64,000 nt of DNA from Sepioteuthis lessoniana (taxonomy: Eukaryota; Mollusca; Cephalopoda; Myopsida; Loliginidae), in contig OY757904.1 in the NCBI GenBank assembly GCA_963585895.1, forward strand, positions 158,993,346-159,057,345. The letters are read 5' to 3'. Both the position numbers and the translations under genes were made by a program. Below the pieces are notes generated by a model. The model ran no database searches, was not told the DNA's origin, and worked only from the letters and a program-made list of their open reading frames with translations. Numbering within the stretch: position 1 is the first letter of the stretch; each line of letters begins with the position of its first letter. Below, in pieces: positions 23,918 through 34,330 of the stretch.

Positions 23918-24018
23918 AATACCAAGACTCTCTGGAAAGCAAGATGACTCTTTGGAAAGACAAAGTGACTCTCCAGAAAGTTGGAGTGACGTCCTGGAAA
24001 GACAGGAACGCGACAAAT

Positions 24019-24474
24019 ATGGATAAGACAATTAAAGGAAAATGCCCTCAGGGTGTCTGTAGCGGGGAGGGAGAATATATCACCCACCATACTTGCTCTA
24101 ACGGTAATGAACTGGATATGGACCCAGCTACAGCGTGTGATTGCGGCAGAGAATTTAACAGTTTGCGAGGGTTACGAATCCACAAGGCACGCTGGTGCAA
24201 ACAACGTAATTCTCCTGCAGGAGAATGTAAATCGAATGATGGGCTTATGAATCAGGAATACCCCCACAGTGTTCAAGTGCCCATTGTTAAGCGACAGCGT
24301 CATGGAGACATTCCTCATAAGCCAAGAATTCAGTGGCCCAAGGGTAATCAGACAGCTACTTGGACAAACTTAGACCAGGAGCTTTCTTTTTTACTCACCA
24401 CCCATCTTAAGGGCCTCATTGATCATCAATTGTCATCTTTCTGCAGAGTTATATATGACGTTTGTCTGGAGTGA
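24019..24474 (+). pseudogene. RLE element ORF part 1: N-terminal zinc finger
   Basis: I take the ATG at 24019 (MDKTIKGKCPQ) as the likely start; the frame is open further upstream to about 23824 but only by non-ATG starts and through the terminal repeat. A C2HC zinc finger reads CDCGREFNSLRGLRIHKARWC (split here as CDCGREF..SLRGL and HKARWC) at about 24139-24200. Such fingers bind target DNA in R2-type proteins. The region ends IYDVCLE and then a TGA at 24472-24474, where related proteins continue, so this is a nonsense mutation. The same frame stays open to about 24664 (…TEGKRPNRRQKGKLRSEQ…), a basic linker. Confidence 0.8.
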
Positions 24475-25810
24475 TTTGGTGCAGTAACGAATAAAAAAGA
24501 TAAAACCGAAGGAAAACGACCGAATAGACGACAGAAAGGAAAGCTAAGATCGGAACAGAGAATGCTGAAGCGCCGATTAAAAGAAGCCCCGATTCATGAG
24601 AGGCCGGAACTTCAGAATATCCTAAATGATATAAAAAAAAAGGATTTTGGTGATCTCCAGAGCTAAAAATCAGAGAAAACATCGAAAGAAAAAGCGTCAG
24701 GCTCGGACAGCATTCTACCCAAATCCTTACGCTTTCTCAAAAAAGATTTTCGTGGAATCAAAGAGTGGCAAGCTTGATGTACCGAAGGATGAACTCGAGA
24801 ATCATTTGAAGATGACATACTCAGATGATTTAAACGGTATCCCAATACCTCCTCTAAGAGATTTACCAAAGCCCCAAGATCCAACGGTAATGTTTGATGA
24901 TAGCGGGATAAAACTAAAAGAAGTTCGAGATTTCGTCCATAAGGCCCGCGCAGGTAGTGCCCCGGGCTTGAATGGGATATCGTACAAGTTATATAAAAAC
25001 TGCCCACGTGTCCTCAGGAAACTCACTGTCCTCCTTCAGCAGGCTTGGAAGAAGGCTATAGTACCACAGGAATGGTGTCTGGCCGATGGTATTTGGATAC
25101 CAAAGGAAATGCAGTCAAAAGGTATTGCAAATTTTCGCCCAATATCCCTCCTAAATGTAGAAGGGAAAATATTTTTTGGAGTTCTTGCTCGTCGTATGAT
25201 AACCTTTCTGATGAGCAATCATTATATAAATACATCTGTCCAGAAGGCTGGGATACCTGGCTTCCCCGGATGTCTGGAACATTCACAAATGATATGGAAC
25301 TCAATACTCTCAGCTAGAAGGGACAAAACAGAACTACATGTGATCTGGCTTGATCTTGCCAATGCGTACGGCTCAGTTCCGCACCACTTAATCCGAATGG
25401 CCCTCGAATTTTTCAACTTCCCTAGCAAGGTTTGGGAAATCATAATGAAATACTTCAATTCAGCTTTCATGAAATTTACCGTTAAAAACTATACCACCAA
25501 GTGGCAGGCACTTGAGATCGGCATCATGATGGGCTGTGTGATTTCCCCACTTCTTTTCGTTCTAGCCATAGAACTCATTTTACGAGGTGCAGCAAATATG
25601 TCGAAAGGAGTAATGAAAAATGAAAATCTGACTCTTCCTCCTTCCTTTATGAACGACATCACCATTCTCGTCTCATCCCAAATCCCTGCCGATGGTTTAC
25701 TACAAAGGTATTATGACCTTTTCACATGGGCGAGAATGAAGGCTAAGCCAAAGAAAAGTCGAAGCCTATCGTTAGTCGGAGGATCTGTCAGGGAGATCCA
25801 TTGGGGGTGA
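24475..25810 (+). pseudogene. RLE element ORF part 2: reverse transcriptase
   Basis: After a frameshift in the A-run near 24632-24640, the frame open to 25810 encodes the reverse transcriptase. Motifs seen: GSAPGLNGISYKLYKNCP, NFRPISLLNVEGKIFF, QKAGIPGFPGCLEHS, the motif-A text WLDLANAYGSVPHHL with its catalytic aspartate, and GCVISPLLFVLAIEL. The YxDD box is altered to FMND at 25646-25657, so the first of the paired aspartates is asparagine and the enzyme would be dead even if the frame were whole. The frame ends after VGGSVREIHWG; shifting by one base in the G-run at about 25803 continues with DKIPTVRKKPVKSLERLYS, so this is a frameshift, not a true end. Confidence 0.9.
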
Positions 25811-26535
25811 TAAGATCCCAACAGTCAGGAAGAAGCCGGTAAAGAGTCTCGAACGTCTTTATTCAATCCCACTGACTGATCGTCATAGGGGTACAGAGGT
25901 CCAGAAAGTAGCTTTGAAGGGACTTAAATCAATTGATAAAACTTGTTTACCCGGAAGGATGAAGGCTTGGTGTTACCAACATGGTTTGCTACCCCATCTT
26001 TTGTGGCCCTTACAGATGTACGAGATTACGATATCTCGTGTTGAACGGATCCAACATTATAGTAACAAATACCTGCGTAAGTGGCTGGGAGTTCCTCCTT
26101 GTTTTTCGAAAATGGGTTTATATACCAATTCTGGAAACCTACAGCTCCCAATATCCTCACTGGTAGAAGAATTCAAAATTGGGAAAGTACGCCTTCACAT
26201 GATGATGAAGGACTCAGCCGACGAGATCATTCGGAAGGCGTATCCAGAAATAAAATCAGGTACGAAGAGGTCGGCCGTTGAGACCGCCCAGGAGGCGGAG
26301 TGCAGCCTACGAATCAAAGACGTCACTCAAACCAATCGAGCTGGGCAAGGTAGCACGAGCAAAAAGGTATTCTTCAAAATGGACCCAAAAGGAAAAAGAG
26401 ACATGGTGAGCGAAGAAGTCAGGATGTTTGTGGAAGAGCAAAGAAAAAGTCAGTGCTGTTACTCAGGCCAAACAATGTGCTTGGACAAAATGGAATGATA
26501 TCGAACCAATTAAAATTATAGCGGAAATCCTTAAT
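25811..26535 (+). pseudogene. RLE element ORF part 3: thumb and linker
   Basis: Continues from the RT frame. It carries LPGRMKAWCYQHGLLPHLLWPLQMYEI and YLRKWLGVPPCFSKMGLY, which follow the RT in this family. It ends at a stop at 26496-26498 (…QTMCLDKME). A one-base shift near 26440 instead gives KVSAVTQAKQCAWTKWNDIEP, so another frameshift is present, and one more lies near 26540. Confidence 0.8.
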
Positions 26536-26539
26536 TGCA

Positions 26540-27277
26540 ATGAAACCACAGGCGATATCATTCATTCTTCGCTCTACTTATGATCTCTTACCAAATGTGA
26601 CCAACCTAAAATTATGGGGATATACCAATTCGTGTAAAAGTGATCGGGGTACTTTGCGCTACGTCCTATCTGCATGTCCACACTCGCTTCAGATGTACAC
26701 ATGGCGACATAACAAGGTATTAGAAGTGATAATAGAATTGTTAAGAGCACAATGTGAGACAGCAAATCAGCAATCCATAACAGCCAAGGAACCCATAATT
26801 CAGTTTCTCAAGGAAGGTGAATGTCCTGTGAGGAAACAAAAAATTCCTAACATGAAGCTACTGAACGGAGCTAGTGACTGGAAAGTTTCAGCAGATCTCA
26901 AGATATCTCTACAATTTCCAGTTCACATTATTCAAACAGAAAAGCGGCCGGACATTGTAGCATGGTCCGATTCAAAGAAGAGTGTCCTCCTGATAGAATT
27001 GACTGTCCCCTGGGAAGAAAACCAGGAGGAAGCACACGAGCGGAAGAAAAACCGCTACGAGACACTGCGTGCCGACTGCGTGGAAAAGGGTTGGATATGC
27101 CATGTGATTCCTATTGAGGTTGGTTGTCGTGGTTTTATAGGACACTCGGTCATTTCGTTTCTTTCAAAAATAGGAATCACTGGCCGCAGTTTGAAAGTTG
27201 CCTCAAATCGTCTTCAGACCACGGCGCGATATGAATCAAGTTGGATTTGGTCGAAAGCAAGAAAGTTTTCAGCATGA
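26540..27277 (+). pseudogene. RLE element ORF part 4: restriction-like endonuclease
   Basis: The C-terminal domain that nicks the target. The PD-(D/E)xK-type core reads KRPDIVAWSDSKKSVLLIELTVPW at about 26943-27014, with RPD and the later E in place, followed by a conserved R/K-rich helix (ERKKNRYETLRADC) and VIPIEVGCRGFIGHS. A CCHC-like knuckle expected upstream is degenerate: the text reads NSCKSDRGTLRYVLSAC, with the second cysteine and the histidine not evident. The frame ends ARKFSA at a proper stop, the expected end of the protein. This part is the best preserved. Confidence 0.9.
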
Positions 27278-27466
27278 AGGAAATACACGCGGAACCACCT
27301 TTCCCGTGTGATTACGTAAGAAACGGTTACTGTAAACGCGTAATAACATCAACCACCGAAAGTAAACGCATTTTTTAAAAATCTCAAACTGCACTCAGAA
27401 AATGAAGATTAACGTCCAATGTAGTCTCTGCATTAAATTGATCTGGCGTATATATGTATATACACG

Positions 27467-27622
27467 ATTCTCTTAATAACCAGTCCGGTGGCAAAAGCTG
27501 CTTGGTAGGGCCAGGGGTGGCAGTACTGCCTTGAGCTACCGAAACTGTGTTATCACCCCTGGATGGCGGCTGATGAGGACATGGTATCGCACGTGCTTTC
27601 ACACGTTGTATGATGAAAATTT
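27467..27622 (+). repeat. Right ~155-bp direct repeat with pseudoknot potential
   Basis: Matches 23760-23917. The A-B-A'-B' pairings are kept: 27502-27508 with 27536-27542 (one pair is now a G-U wobble) and 27511-27519 with 27554-27562. The small hairpin has changes on both sides (ggca/tgcc here, ggta/cgcc in the left copy), which make it better paired here. TA repeats follow directly. Confidence 0.85.
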
Positions 27623-27821
27623 TATATATATATATAATAGTGATAGCGTCGATAAATTATATAAAATATCATGACAAAGATTATTTCTATACTTATACAA
27701 ATGATATATATATACATATATAAAGATGGTTGTTATAGGTCCAAAGAAGAACAAAATAAATAAATTAAAAAAATACAAATCTCTCCGTTGACCGTCTTAT
27801 TTTAAATATATATATATATAT

Positions 27822-28672
27822 ATCTTTAAAGAAAAAACCAAAGACCGGTTATTTTAGGATTATAAATTTATTTCCATCCTGTTTTCGTTTCTGGTGTGAA
27901 CCAAAAACACGAAGAAAAATATAACAGGACTTCTTCAGATCCAATGGATAAATAAAACAGAATAGACACGTGGGGGGGGGGAAGGGAGGAAGAGATTTAA
28001 AGATTTACCTCCTCAAAGGGTTAACCCCTGAGATAGATTGGTCTATTTTGAAAAAAACAAATACTCCAAATAGTTTTGACGGTAGATGCAATTTGTGCTT
28101 AGAAGAGAAAATACATATTTTGACACATAAATTGCCTGATAAGTTATTAAATAAGAGAAGTGAATTAATAGCTAGATGTAGACATAGGACAAAATTTAAA
28201 CTATAGACTATACATTTTTAAAAACATAGAAATAAATAGTGAAACCAGACAAAAAACGTATCCAATATACACACAAGGAAAAAATAGGTAGCTAAATAGA
28301 TAGTATCAAAATTAATATAAGCATTAAAATTTCCCTTAAAAGTTAATTATCGAACTTAACATGAAAAGAAAATAAATAAAATAAAATAAATAAAAAAGTT
28401 AAATTACCGTAATTATAACTGACGGAAGAATTTTGAAAATAAAATAAATAGGTAAATAAAAAAACGGAAATTCAATAAAACGAGGAGGTAACTCTTTAAA
28501 TCTCTTCCTCCCTTGCTCCCCCCACGTGTCTATTCTGCTTTATTTATCCGTTGGATCTGAAGAAGTCCTGTTATATTTTTCTTCGTGTTTTTGGTTCACA
28601 CCAGAAACGAAAACAGGATGGAAATAAATTTATAATCCTAAAATAACCGGTCTTTGGTTTTTTCTTTAAAGA
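27822..28672 (+). mobile_element. Penelope-like fragment between 190-bp inverted arms
   Basis: The left arm (27822-28014) and right arm (28482-28672) are nearly perfect inverted copies, starting from 'tctttaaagaaaaaacc' on each side. Between them lies the C-terminal end of a Penelope-type protein and AT-rich 3' sequence. Penelope-like elements often carry pseudo-LTRs in direct or inverted orientation. The body (reverse transcriptase) is missing. Confidence 0.75.
27970..28206 (+). pseudogene. Penelope-like protein C-terminal end (GIY-YIG region)
   Basis: The recognisable part is IDWSILKKTNTPNSFDGRC, then NLCLEEKIHILTHK and LNKRSELIARCRHRTKFKL before a stop. This is the cysteine-containing tail that follows the GIY-YIG endonuclease in Penelope-like elements: the CNLC pair, the later cysteine in RCRHR and the LNKRSEL motif are typical. 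The N-terminal 20 residues of the open frame come from the arm and are not part of the protein. No upstream RT is present, so this is a severely 5'-truncated copy. Confidence 0.75.
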
Positions 28673-28796
28673 AATATTGCTCTGTAAAATCAATTACATT
28701 GAGTTCTCTACCTGGAAAATTTAAATGTTCAGCTCCTGAATGATTTTCTTGTCCTGAAGGAATTAATCCCAACTCTGGTTTAACTGGACCGAATAA

Positions 28797-28799
<3 letters not shown>

Positions 28800-28834
<35 letters not shown>
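28800..28834. repeat. (TA)n microsatellite
   Basis: Pure TA run adjoining the Tc1-like remnant. Confidence 0.95.
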
Positions 28835-28837
<3 letters not shown>

Positions 28838-28989
28838 CAGTCAAAAGTATGTGGCCACAATCAAATTTTGTTTTATTTCGAATCCTAAAAGTGTTATTTT
28901 TAGTAAACAAGTTAAGTTTATAATACTAAATACAAAACTTCCCGAGCCACATTAGATATAAATCAATAAAAAAATTAGAAAAAAAACTT

Positions 28990-29412
28990 CTTAAACTTTT
29001 TATTCATCAAAATGGACCCGTTTGGCCGCTATAACTATTTCACAATTCTCGGCATTCTTTCCACCAAAAACTGGAGGTAGACTGAAAATAGTTCTGCCCA
29101 GTTTTCCAGCAAAAGTTGCCAAAGGTGAGCCACACTTGTGGGTTGTTTAGTTCTGCTTTTTCAGTCAAGTTAATCTCACACCATTTCAATAGGAATTAAG
29201 TCTGCTGATTGCACCGGCCAAGACATCAGTTGAAGGACGTGCTGTTTCTCTTTGCTTTTCATGTAGCTCTGGTAGAGTTTACTTGCATGCTTTGGGTCAT
29301 TATCTTGCATGAGTGCAAATCCTTGAGCTACAATTTGCGTTCTGGATGGGATCGCTTGATGCTGCCGTATGCGGTGGTAGCCGGTCTGATTCAATTTGCC
29401 CTTCACCTGGTG
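28990..29412 (-). pseudogene. Tc1-like transposase pseudogene
   Basis: On the minus strand, the segment from about 29412 down to 29180 reads …IAQGFALMQDNDPKHASKLY (with V for I), the Tc1-family DNDPKHxS catalytic block, then LMSWPVQSADLIPIEMV, the degenerate WPxQSPDLNPIE motif. From 29170 to 29020 a shifted frame gives CEINLTEKAELNN and QVWLTFAGKLG, the C-terminal part. The N-terminal HTH domains are absent. In these enzymes the aspartates bind catalytic metal; SADLIPIE keeps D and E. Frameshifts and missing 5' half make it inactive. Confidence 0.75.
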
Positions 29413-29482
29413 TAAATCCCCGATTTTATGATTCTCAAAAGTATAATAGATAAAAACATTGCAGTGCTTATTTTATTTCATT

Positions 29483-29727
29483 AAGTAAAAGTAAAGTTGG
29501 CGACTGTAGTCGAGGGTAACCCAAAGGCTCCCTTTTCAATAGCTACTACACCGAGGTGTAGGGGAGGGCGCTACTCCTTTCCCTGAATTGCTCCACTACC
29601 CTTGATCCTAACCTTCTAATGCTGAGTGCTAAGCAAGGCGGCATCAAGTACCATTTTTTGAGTCTTTGGTGTGACTCGTCCCAGGATTGAACCGGTCTCC
29701 CGGACCATTGGCGAACACTTTACTCAT
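29483..29727 (-). repeat. SINE-A copy, minus orientation, near full length
   Basis: It starts 'aagtaaaagtaaagttggcg' (complement of the 3' end) and runs to the tRNA-like head near 29727. The complement carries a B-box-like 'ggttcaatcctgggacg'. Confidence 0.85.
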
Positions 29728-30019
29728 AACACTTTTAGGATGAGAAATAAAAACTTCACGTCATATCTTACCCCAAAGATATCGTTCTTCTCAGCGAAAG
29801 CGAACGAATTTTACGTATGTATTTATTTATATGTACGCTTATCGGCTACCGGAGTGTTCGATTCAGGAGAAGTGTTTTGCAGTGTGTGTGTGTGTGTGTG
29901 TCATCACAAAGTTTGGGAAATTGAACTGTATGCAAACCGAAGGTAATCATGGTTCTTTGTCTCTAACCTATGAGAATAGTACCTTAACTTTTAGTTTCCA
30001 TCAGTTCCTTCGAAGTACT

Positions 30020-31100
30020 TGTTGTCACGTGATGTCCCACTGAGACGATAGGAATAAGATTAATACTATTCCCCGTGTTTGAATTAACAGTAGCAAGCCA
30101 TCAGAGAGTGACCGTTAAGAAAGAATATGGGTCACAGGGGAGACCAGATGTTTATACTTGGTGACCTCACTCGGGTCGCCTGACACGGGAAGGTAGAAGC
30201 CAAACGATTGGCTGGGACCTTAAAACGGAAGTGGGGACTCCCTCCCGTCAGCGGAAATAGATAGTAAGAAAAGTTAGTTATTGGACAGGGCTCGTGGCAG
30301 ACAGACCAAAAGCCAGTACTCCGGGTGAAGAAGACAAAAAATATCTCGGACACGAGGGACCCAAGTTCTTCAAGCCAGTGTTAAAAATAGCGTAAAGTCT
30401 ATTAGTCCGTAAAAGAGAAAAGATTCTCCAGTGGAACCCCGTCGAAAAATAAGATAAGTACCCTTGGGACTGTTTCTCCTTATACCCAATTTTGTATAAC
30501 CTCTCTCTCTCTCTCAATTTGAAGGAAAACGAAAGAAAAGAAAAGAAGAAAGACCTTTATGTTCACGGACTGTTCAATTATTATATATTTGACACTTTGA
30601 AGGTGTATATAATTGTAGTAAAAGATTCATGTATTTTAATGTTCCCACGTGGTCGAAGTTATTATTTGCATTGTCTTCTACGAGTTTGTTATGTCATATT
30701 TCTTTTCCAGCTTCTATTCACCTTATGTTATCTTGCTTAGAATTGTCCTATTAATTCCTCTAAAATATCAAACGGGAAACTGGAATTGCCGACTACTATA
30801 ATTAATATTATTACGTCTCAACCTAGAGGTCCATATCTTCCATTGTCTAGGGGAGGAAGGAAAGCGACCTGGTGGGTGTGTGGATAGTGTGAAATTTGGA
30901 AACCATTGCCAGCTGCGGTCAGTCTAGCCCTAAATTAATCCCTCACATAATATGCCAGTTCTTATATGCCTGAGAGAAAAACTCTGAACGAGGACTTATT
31001 CTAAAAGGGATCAAGTGCCAACCTGCCCCGTCTTCACATGTGCGAAAATAAAACCCCGTTTTGGGATAAAAGTAAATTCTTCGCGTCACATACGCTTTTG
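30020..31100 (+). mobile_element. Possible LTR and leader of a Ty3/gypsy-like element
   Basis: Directly before the gag-like frame, 'tgggggctcaaatccgggat' at 31103-31122 resembles the proline-tRNA type primer-binding site seen in some LTR elements, and 'cgcgtcaca' at 31082-31090 could be an LTR end. A left LTR boundary (possibly 'tgtcacgtgatg' near 30022) cannot be fixed because no second LTR is present for comparison. Contains a short (CT)n at 30502-30515. Confidence 0.35.
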
Positions 31101-31275
31101 AATGGGGGCTCAAATCCGGGATTAAAAATAAATATTAATAATATTTATTTCTTGTAGTCGTATGACAATTCCTGCCGTCTAAATCTACCCTGGGAGACCG
31201 TGAAAGAAAAAAGGAATATCGTCGAAGCAGTCAAGATAACTGTTGATAAAACTGTTTGAAAAAAATTGAAAAAGA

Positions 31276-32103
31276 ATGGACAAAATAGAGAACTTCTTAA
31301 AAGAACCCTCCATGGAAAAGTTGGAGAGGCTGAGAAAAAGCGAGATAATGAAAATTGGGGAGGAAGCTTGTGTTAAATGTTCAGAAAACTATGAGGAAAC
31401 ATGAACTCGTGAGAAAAATAGCCGAGCACATGGTGGACGAAAATTTGTTCGAAGAAGCAGCATTGGAAAAGCTACCAACGGAAATAATAAGAATGACACC
31501 AGAACAAATTGAACTGGAGAAAATTAAAATACAAGCCCAAATGGAACTACAGAGAAATGAGATGGAACTGGAGAAAGCAAAAATTCAGCAAGAAATGAGG
31601 TTGCGTGAAGTCGACTTGGCGATAAGCAGACGCGAAGGAAGCCATGAGAGTTTCGAAGTAACGAAGCAAGCGAGGCTAGTCCCAAAATTTGAAGAAGCCA
31701 ACGTGGACGGATACTTCGCACATTTTGAGCAAACAGCACTAAATCTCGGATGGCCGAAAGAATGTTGGTCAATGCTACTCCAGACTGTACTGACAGGAAA
31801 AGCACAGAGAGCATATGCAACTCTGCCCACAGAAAATTGCGCCGACTATGATTTGGTGAAAGCAGCGGTTCTTAAAAGCATCGAGTTGGTTCCAGAAGCT
31901 TATAGACAGAAATTCAGAACACAAAGAAAAACGGAAAACCAGTCTTATGTGGAATTTCTGCGAGAAAAAGAGAATGCGCTGGATAAGTGGTGTAACTCTA
32001 AGAGGATAGACGGAGACGCTAAAAACTCCGGCAGCTAATATTAGCTGAAGAGTTTTTAAACTGTGTGCCAGAAGAAGTCAGGGTTCACCTAAGTGAAAGG
32101 AAA
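31276..32103 (+). pseudogene. Ty3/gypsy-like gag remnant
   Basis: The likely start is the ATG at 31276 (MDKIENFLKEPSMEKLERLR). A frameshift near 31345-31360 moves the reading to QKTMRKHELVRKIAEHMVDE and a charged helix, IELEKIKIQAQMELQRNEMEL, probably a coiled coil. Next comes a retroviral-capsid/SCAN-related part: YFAHFEQTALNLGWPKECW, LLQTVLTGKAQRAYATL and LVPEAYRQKFR. Such Gag proteins form particles around the element's RNA. A second frameshift in the A-run at about 32021 leads to a stop at 32038; the other frame continues QLILAEEFLNCVPEEVRVHL until it meets the minisatellite at about 32103. No protease, RT or integrase was found. Confidence 0.75.
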
Positions 32104-34330
32104 ACTCCTTGTCATTCTCTCTGTCCATCCCGACTTTACTCCTTATCATTCTTTCTGTCTTTCCCTACTTGACTCCTTATCATTCTCTCTCTCCTTTCCT
32201 ACTTTACTCCTTATCATTCTCTCTGTCCTTCCCTACTTTACTCCTTATCATTCTTTCTGTCCTTTCCCGACTTTACTCCTCATCATTCTTTCTGTTCTTT
32301 CCTACTTTACTCCTCATCATTCTTTTTGTCCTCTCATTACTTTACTCCTAATCATTCTCTCTCTCCTTTCCTACTTTACTTCTTATCATTCTTCCTGTCC
32401 TTTCCTACGTTACTCCTCATCATTCTTTTTGTCCCCTCCCTACTTTACTCCTTATCATTCTCTCTCTTCTTTCCTACTTTACTCCATATCATTCTCTCTG
32501 TCCTTCCTTACTTTACTCCTTATCGTTCTTTCTGTACTTTCCTACTTTACCCCTTATCATTCTCTCTCTCCTTTCCTACTTTACTCCTCATCATTCTTTC
32601 TGTCCTTTCCTACTTAACTCCTCATCATTCTTTCTGTCCTTTCCTACTTTACTTCTTATCAGTCTCTCTGTCCTTTCGTACTTTACTCCTTATCATTCTT
32701 TCTGTCCTTTCCCGACTTTACTCCACATCATTCTTTTTGTCCTCTCCCTATTTTACTCCTTATCATTTTTTCTGTCCTTTCCTACTTTACTCCTTATCAT
32801 TCTTTCTGTCCTTTCCTACTTTACTCCTCATCATTCTTTCTGTCCATTCCTACTTTACTCCTTATCATTCTTTTTGTCCTCTCCCTATTTTACTCCTTAT
32901 CATTCTTTCTGTCCTTTCCTACTTTACTCCTCATCATTGTTTCTGTCCTTTCCTAGTTTACTCCTTATCAGTCTCTCTGTCCTTTCGTACTTTACTCCTT
33001 ATCATTCTTTCTGTCCTTTCCTACTTTACTCCTTATCATTCTTTCTGTCCTTTCCTACTTTACTCCTCATCATTGTTTCTGTCCTTTCCTATTTTACTCC
33101 TTATCAGTCTCTCTGTCCTTTCGTACTTTACTCCTTATCATTCTTTCTGTCCTTTCCTACTTTACTCCTTATCATTCTTTCTGTCCTTTTTTACTTTACT
33201 CCTTATCCTTCTCTCTGTCCTTCCCTACTTTATTCCCTATCATTTTTTCTGTCCTTTCCTACTTTACTCTTTATCATTCTCTCTGTCCTTTCCTACTTTA
33301 CTCCTTATCATTCTTTCTGTCCTTTTTTACTTTACTCCTTATCATTCTTTCTATCTTTTCCTACTTTACTCCTTATCATTCTCTCTGTCCTTCCCTACTT
33401 TACTTCTCATCATTCTTTTTGTCCTCTCCCTACTTTACTCTTTATCATTCTCTCTGTCCTTTCCTACTTTACTCCTTATCATTCTTTCTATCTTTCCTAC
33501 TTTACTCCTTATCATTCTCTCTGTCCTTTCCTACTTTACTCCTTATCATTCTTTCTCTCCTTTCCTACTTTACTCCTTATCATTTTTTCTGTCCTTTCCT
33601 ACTTTACTCCTTATCATTCTTTCTGTCCTTTCCTACTTTACTCCTTATCATTCTTTCTGTCCTTTCCCTACTTTACTCCACATCATTCTTTTTGTCCTCT
33701 CCCTATTTTACTCCTTATCATTCTTTCTGTCCTTTCCTACTTTACTCCTTATCATTCTCTCTGTCCTTTCCTACTTTACTCCTTATCATTCTTTCTCTCC
33801 TTTCCTACTTTACTCCTTATCATTCTTTCTGTCCTTTCCTACATTACTCTTTATAATTCTTTTTGTCCCCTCCCTACATTACTCTTCATCATTCTCTCTG
33901 TCCTTCCCTACTTTACTCCTTATCCTTCTTTCTGTCCTTTCCTACTTTACTCCTTATCCTTCTTTTTGTCCTTTCCTACTTTACTCCTTATCATTCTTTC
34001 TGTCCTTTCCTACGTTACTCCTCATCATTGTTTTTGTCCCCTCCCTACTTTACTCCTTATCATTCTCTCTCTTTTTTCCTACTTTACTCCTTATCATTCT
34101 TTCTGTCCTTTCCTACTTTACTCCTTATCATTCTTTCTGTCCTTTCCTACTTTACTTCTTATCATTCTTTCTGTCCTTTCCTACTTTACTCCTTATCATT
34201 CTTTCTGTCCTTTCCTACTTTACTCCTCATCATTCTTTTTGTCCTTTCCTTACTTTAATCCTTATCATTCTCACTGTCCTTCCCTACTTTACTCCTTATC
34301 ATTCTTTTTGTCATTTCTTTATTTTGCCGT
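32103..34330 (+). repeat. 34-bp minisatellite, about 65 copies
   Basis: The unit reads 'tttctgtcctttcctacttt' then 'actccttatcattc', 34 bp, with 33-35 bp variants. It begins inside the gag remnant and ends near 34330 in unrelated sequence. Because the unit lacks TAA, TAG and TGA in every phase, all three forward frames stay open for long stretches (the longest spans 32326-34599). Three units make a 34-residue period rich in L, S, F and Y. I regard these frames as by-products of the repeat, not genes. Confidence 0.95.

Larger units (their letters stand above)
23760..27622 (+). mobile_element. Non-LTR retrotransposon with restriction-like endonuclease, inactive
   Basis: The order is direct repeat, ~100 bp leader, zinc-finger region, reverse transcriptase, C-terminal restriction-like endonuclease, ~190 bp 3' UTR, direct repeat. 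This protein layout is that of the early-branching RLE-type non-LTR elements (R2/NeSL/Hero group), which nick a target and prime reverse transcription there. The coding part covers the whole expected length but is broken by one stop and at least four frameshifts. TA repeats flank both sides. Terminal direct repeats are not usual for this group. Confidence 0.85.
28836..29760 (-). mobile_element. Tc1-like transposon remnant carrying SINE-A
   Basis: The left end 'cagtcaaaagtatgtggcca' is Tc1-like. An inner terminal-repeat segment, 'cctaaaagtgttat' near 28884-28898, has its inverted partner 'ataacacttttaggat' near 29726-29741, on the far side of the SINE-A copy at 29483-29727. The SINE therefore lies within the old transposon. 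The outer right terminal repeat is not recognisable. Confidence 0.6.
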
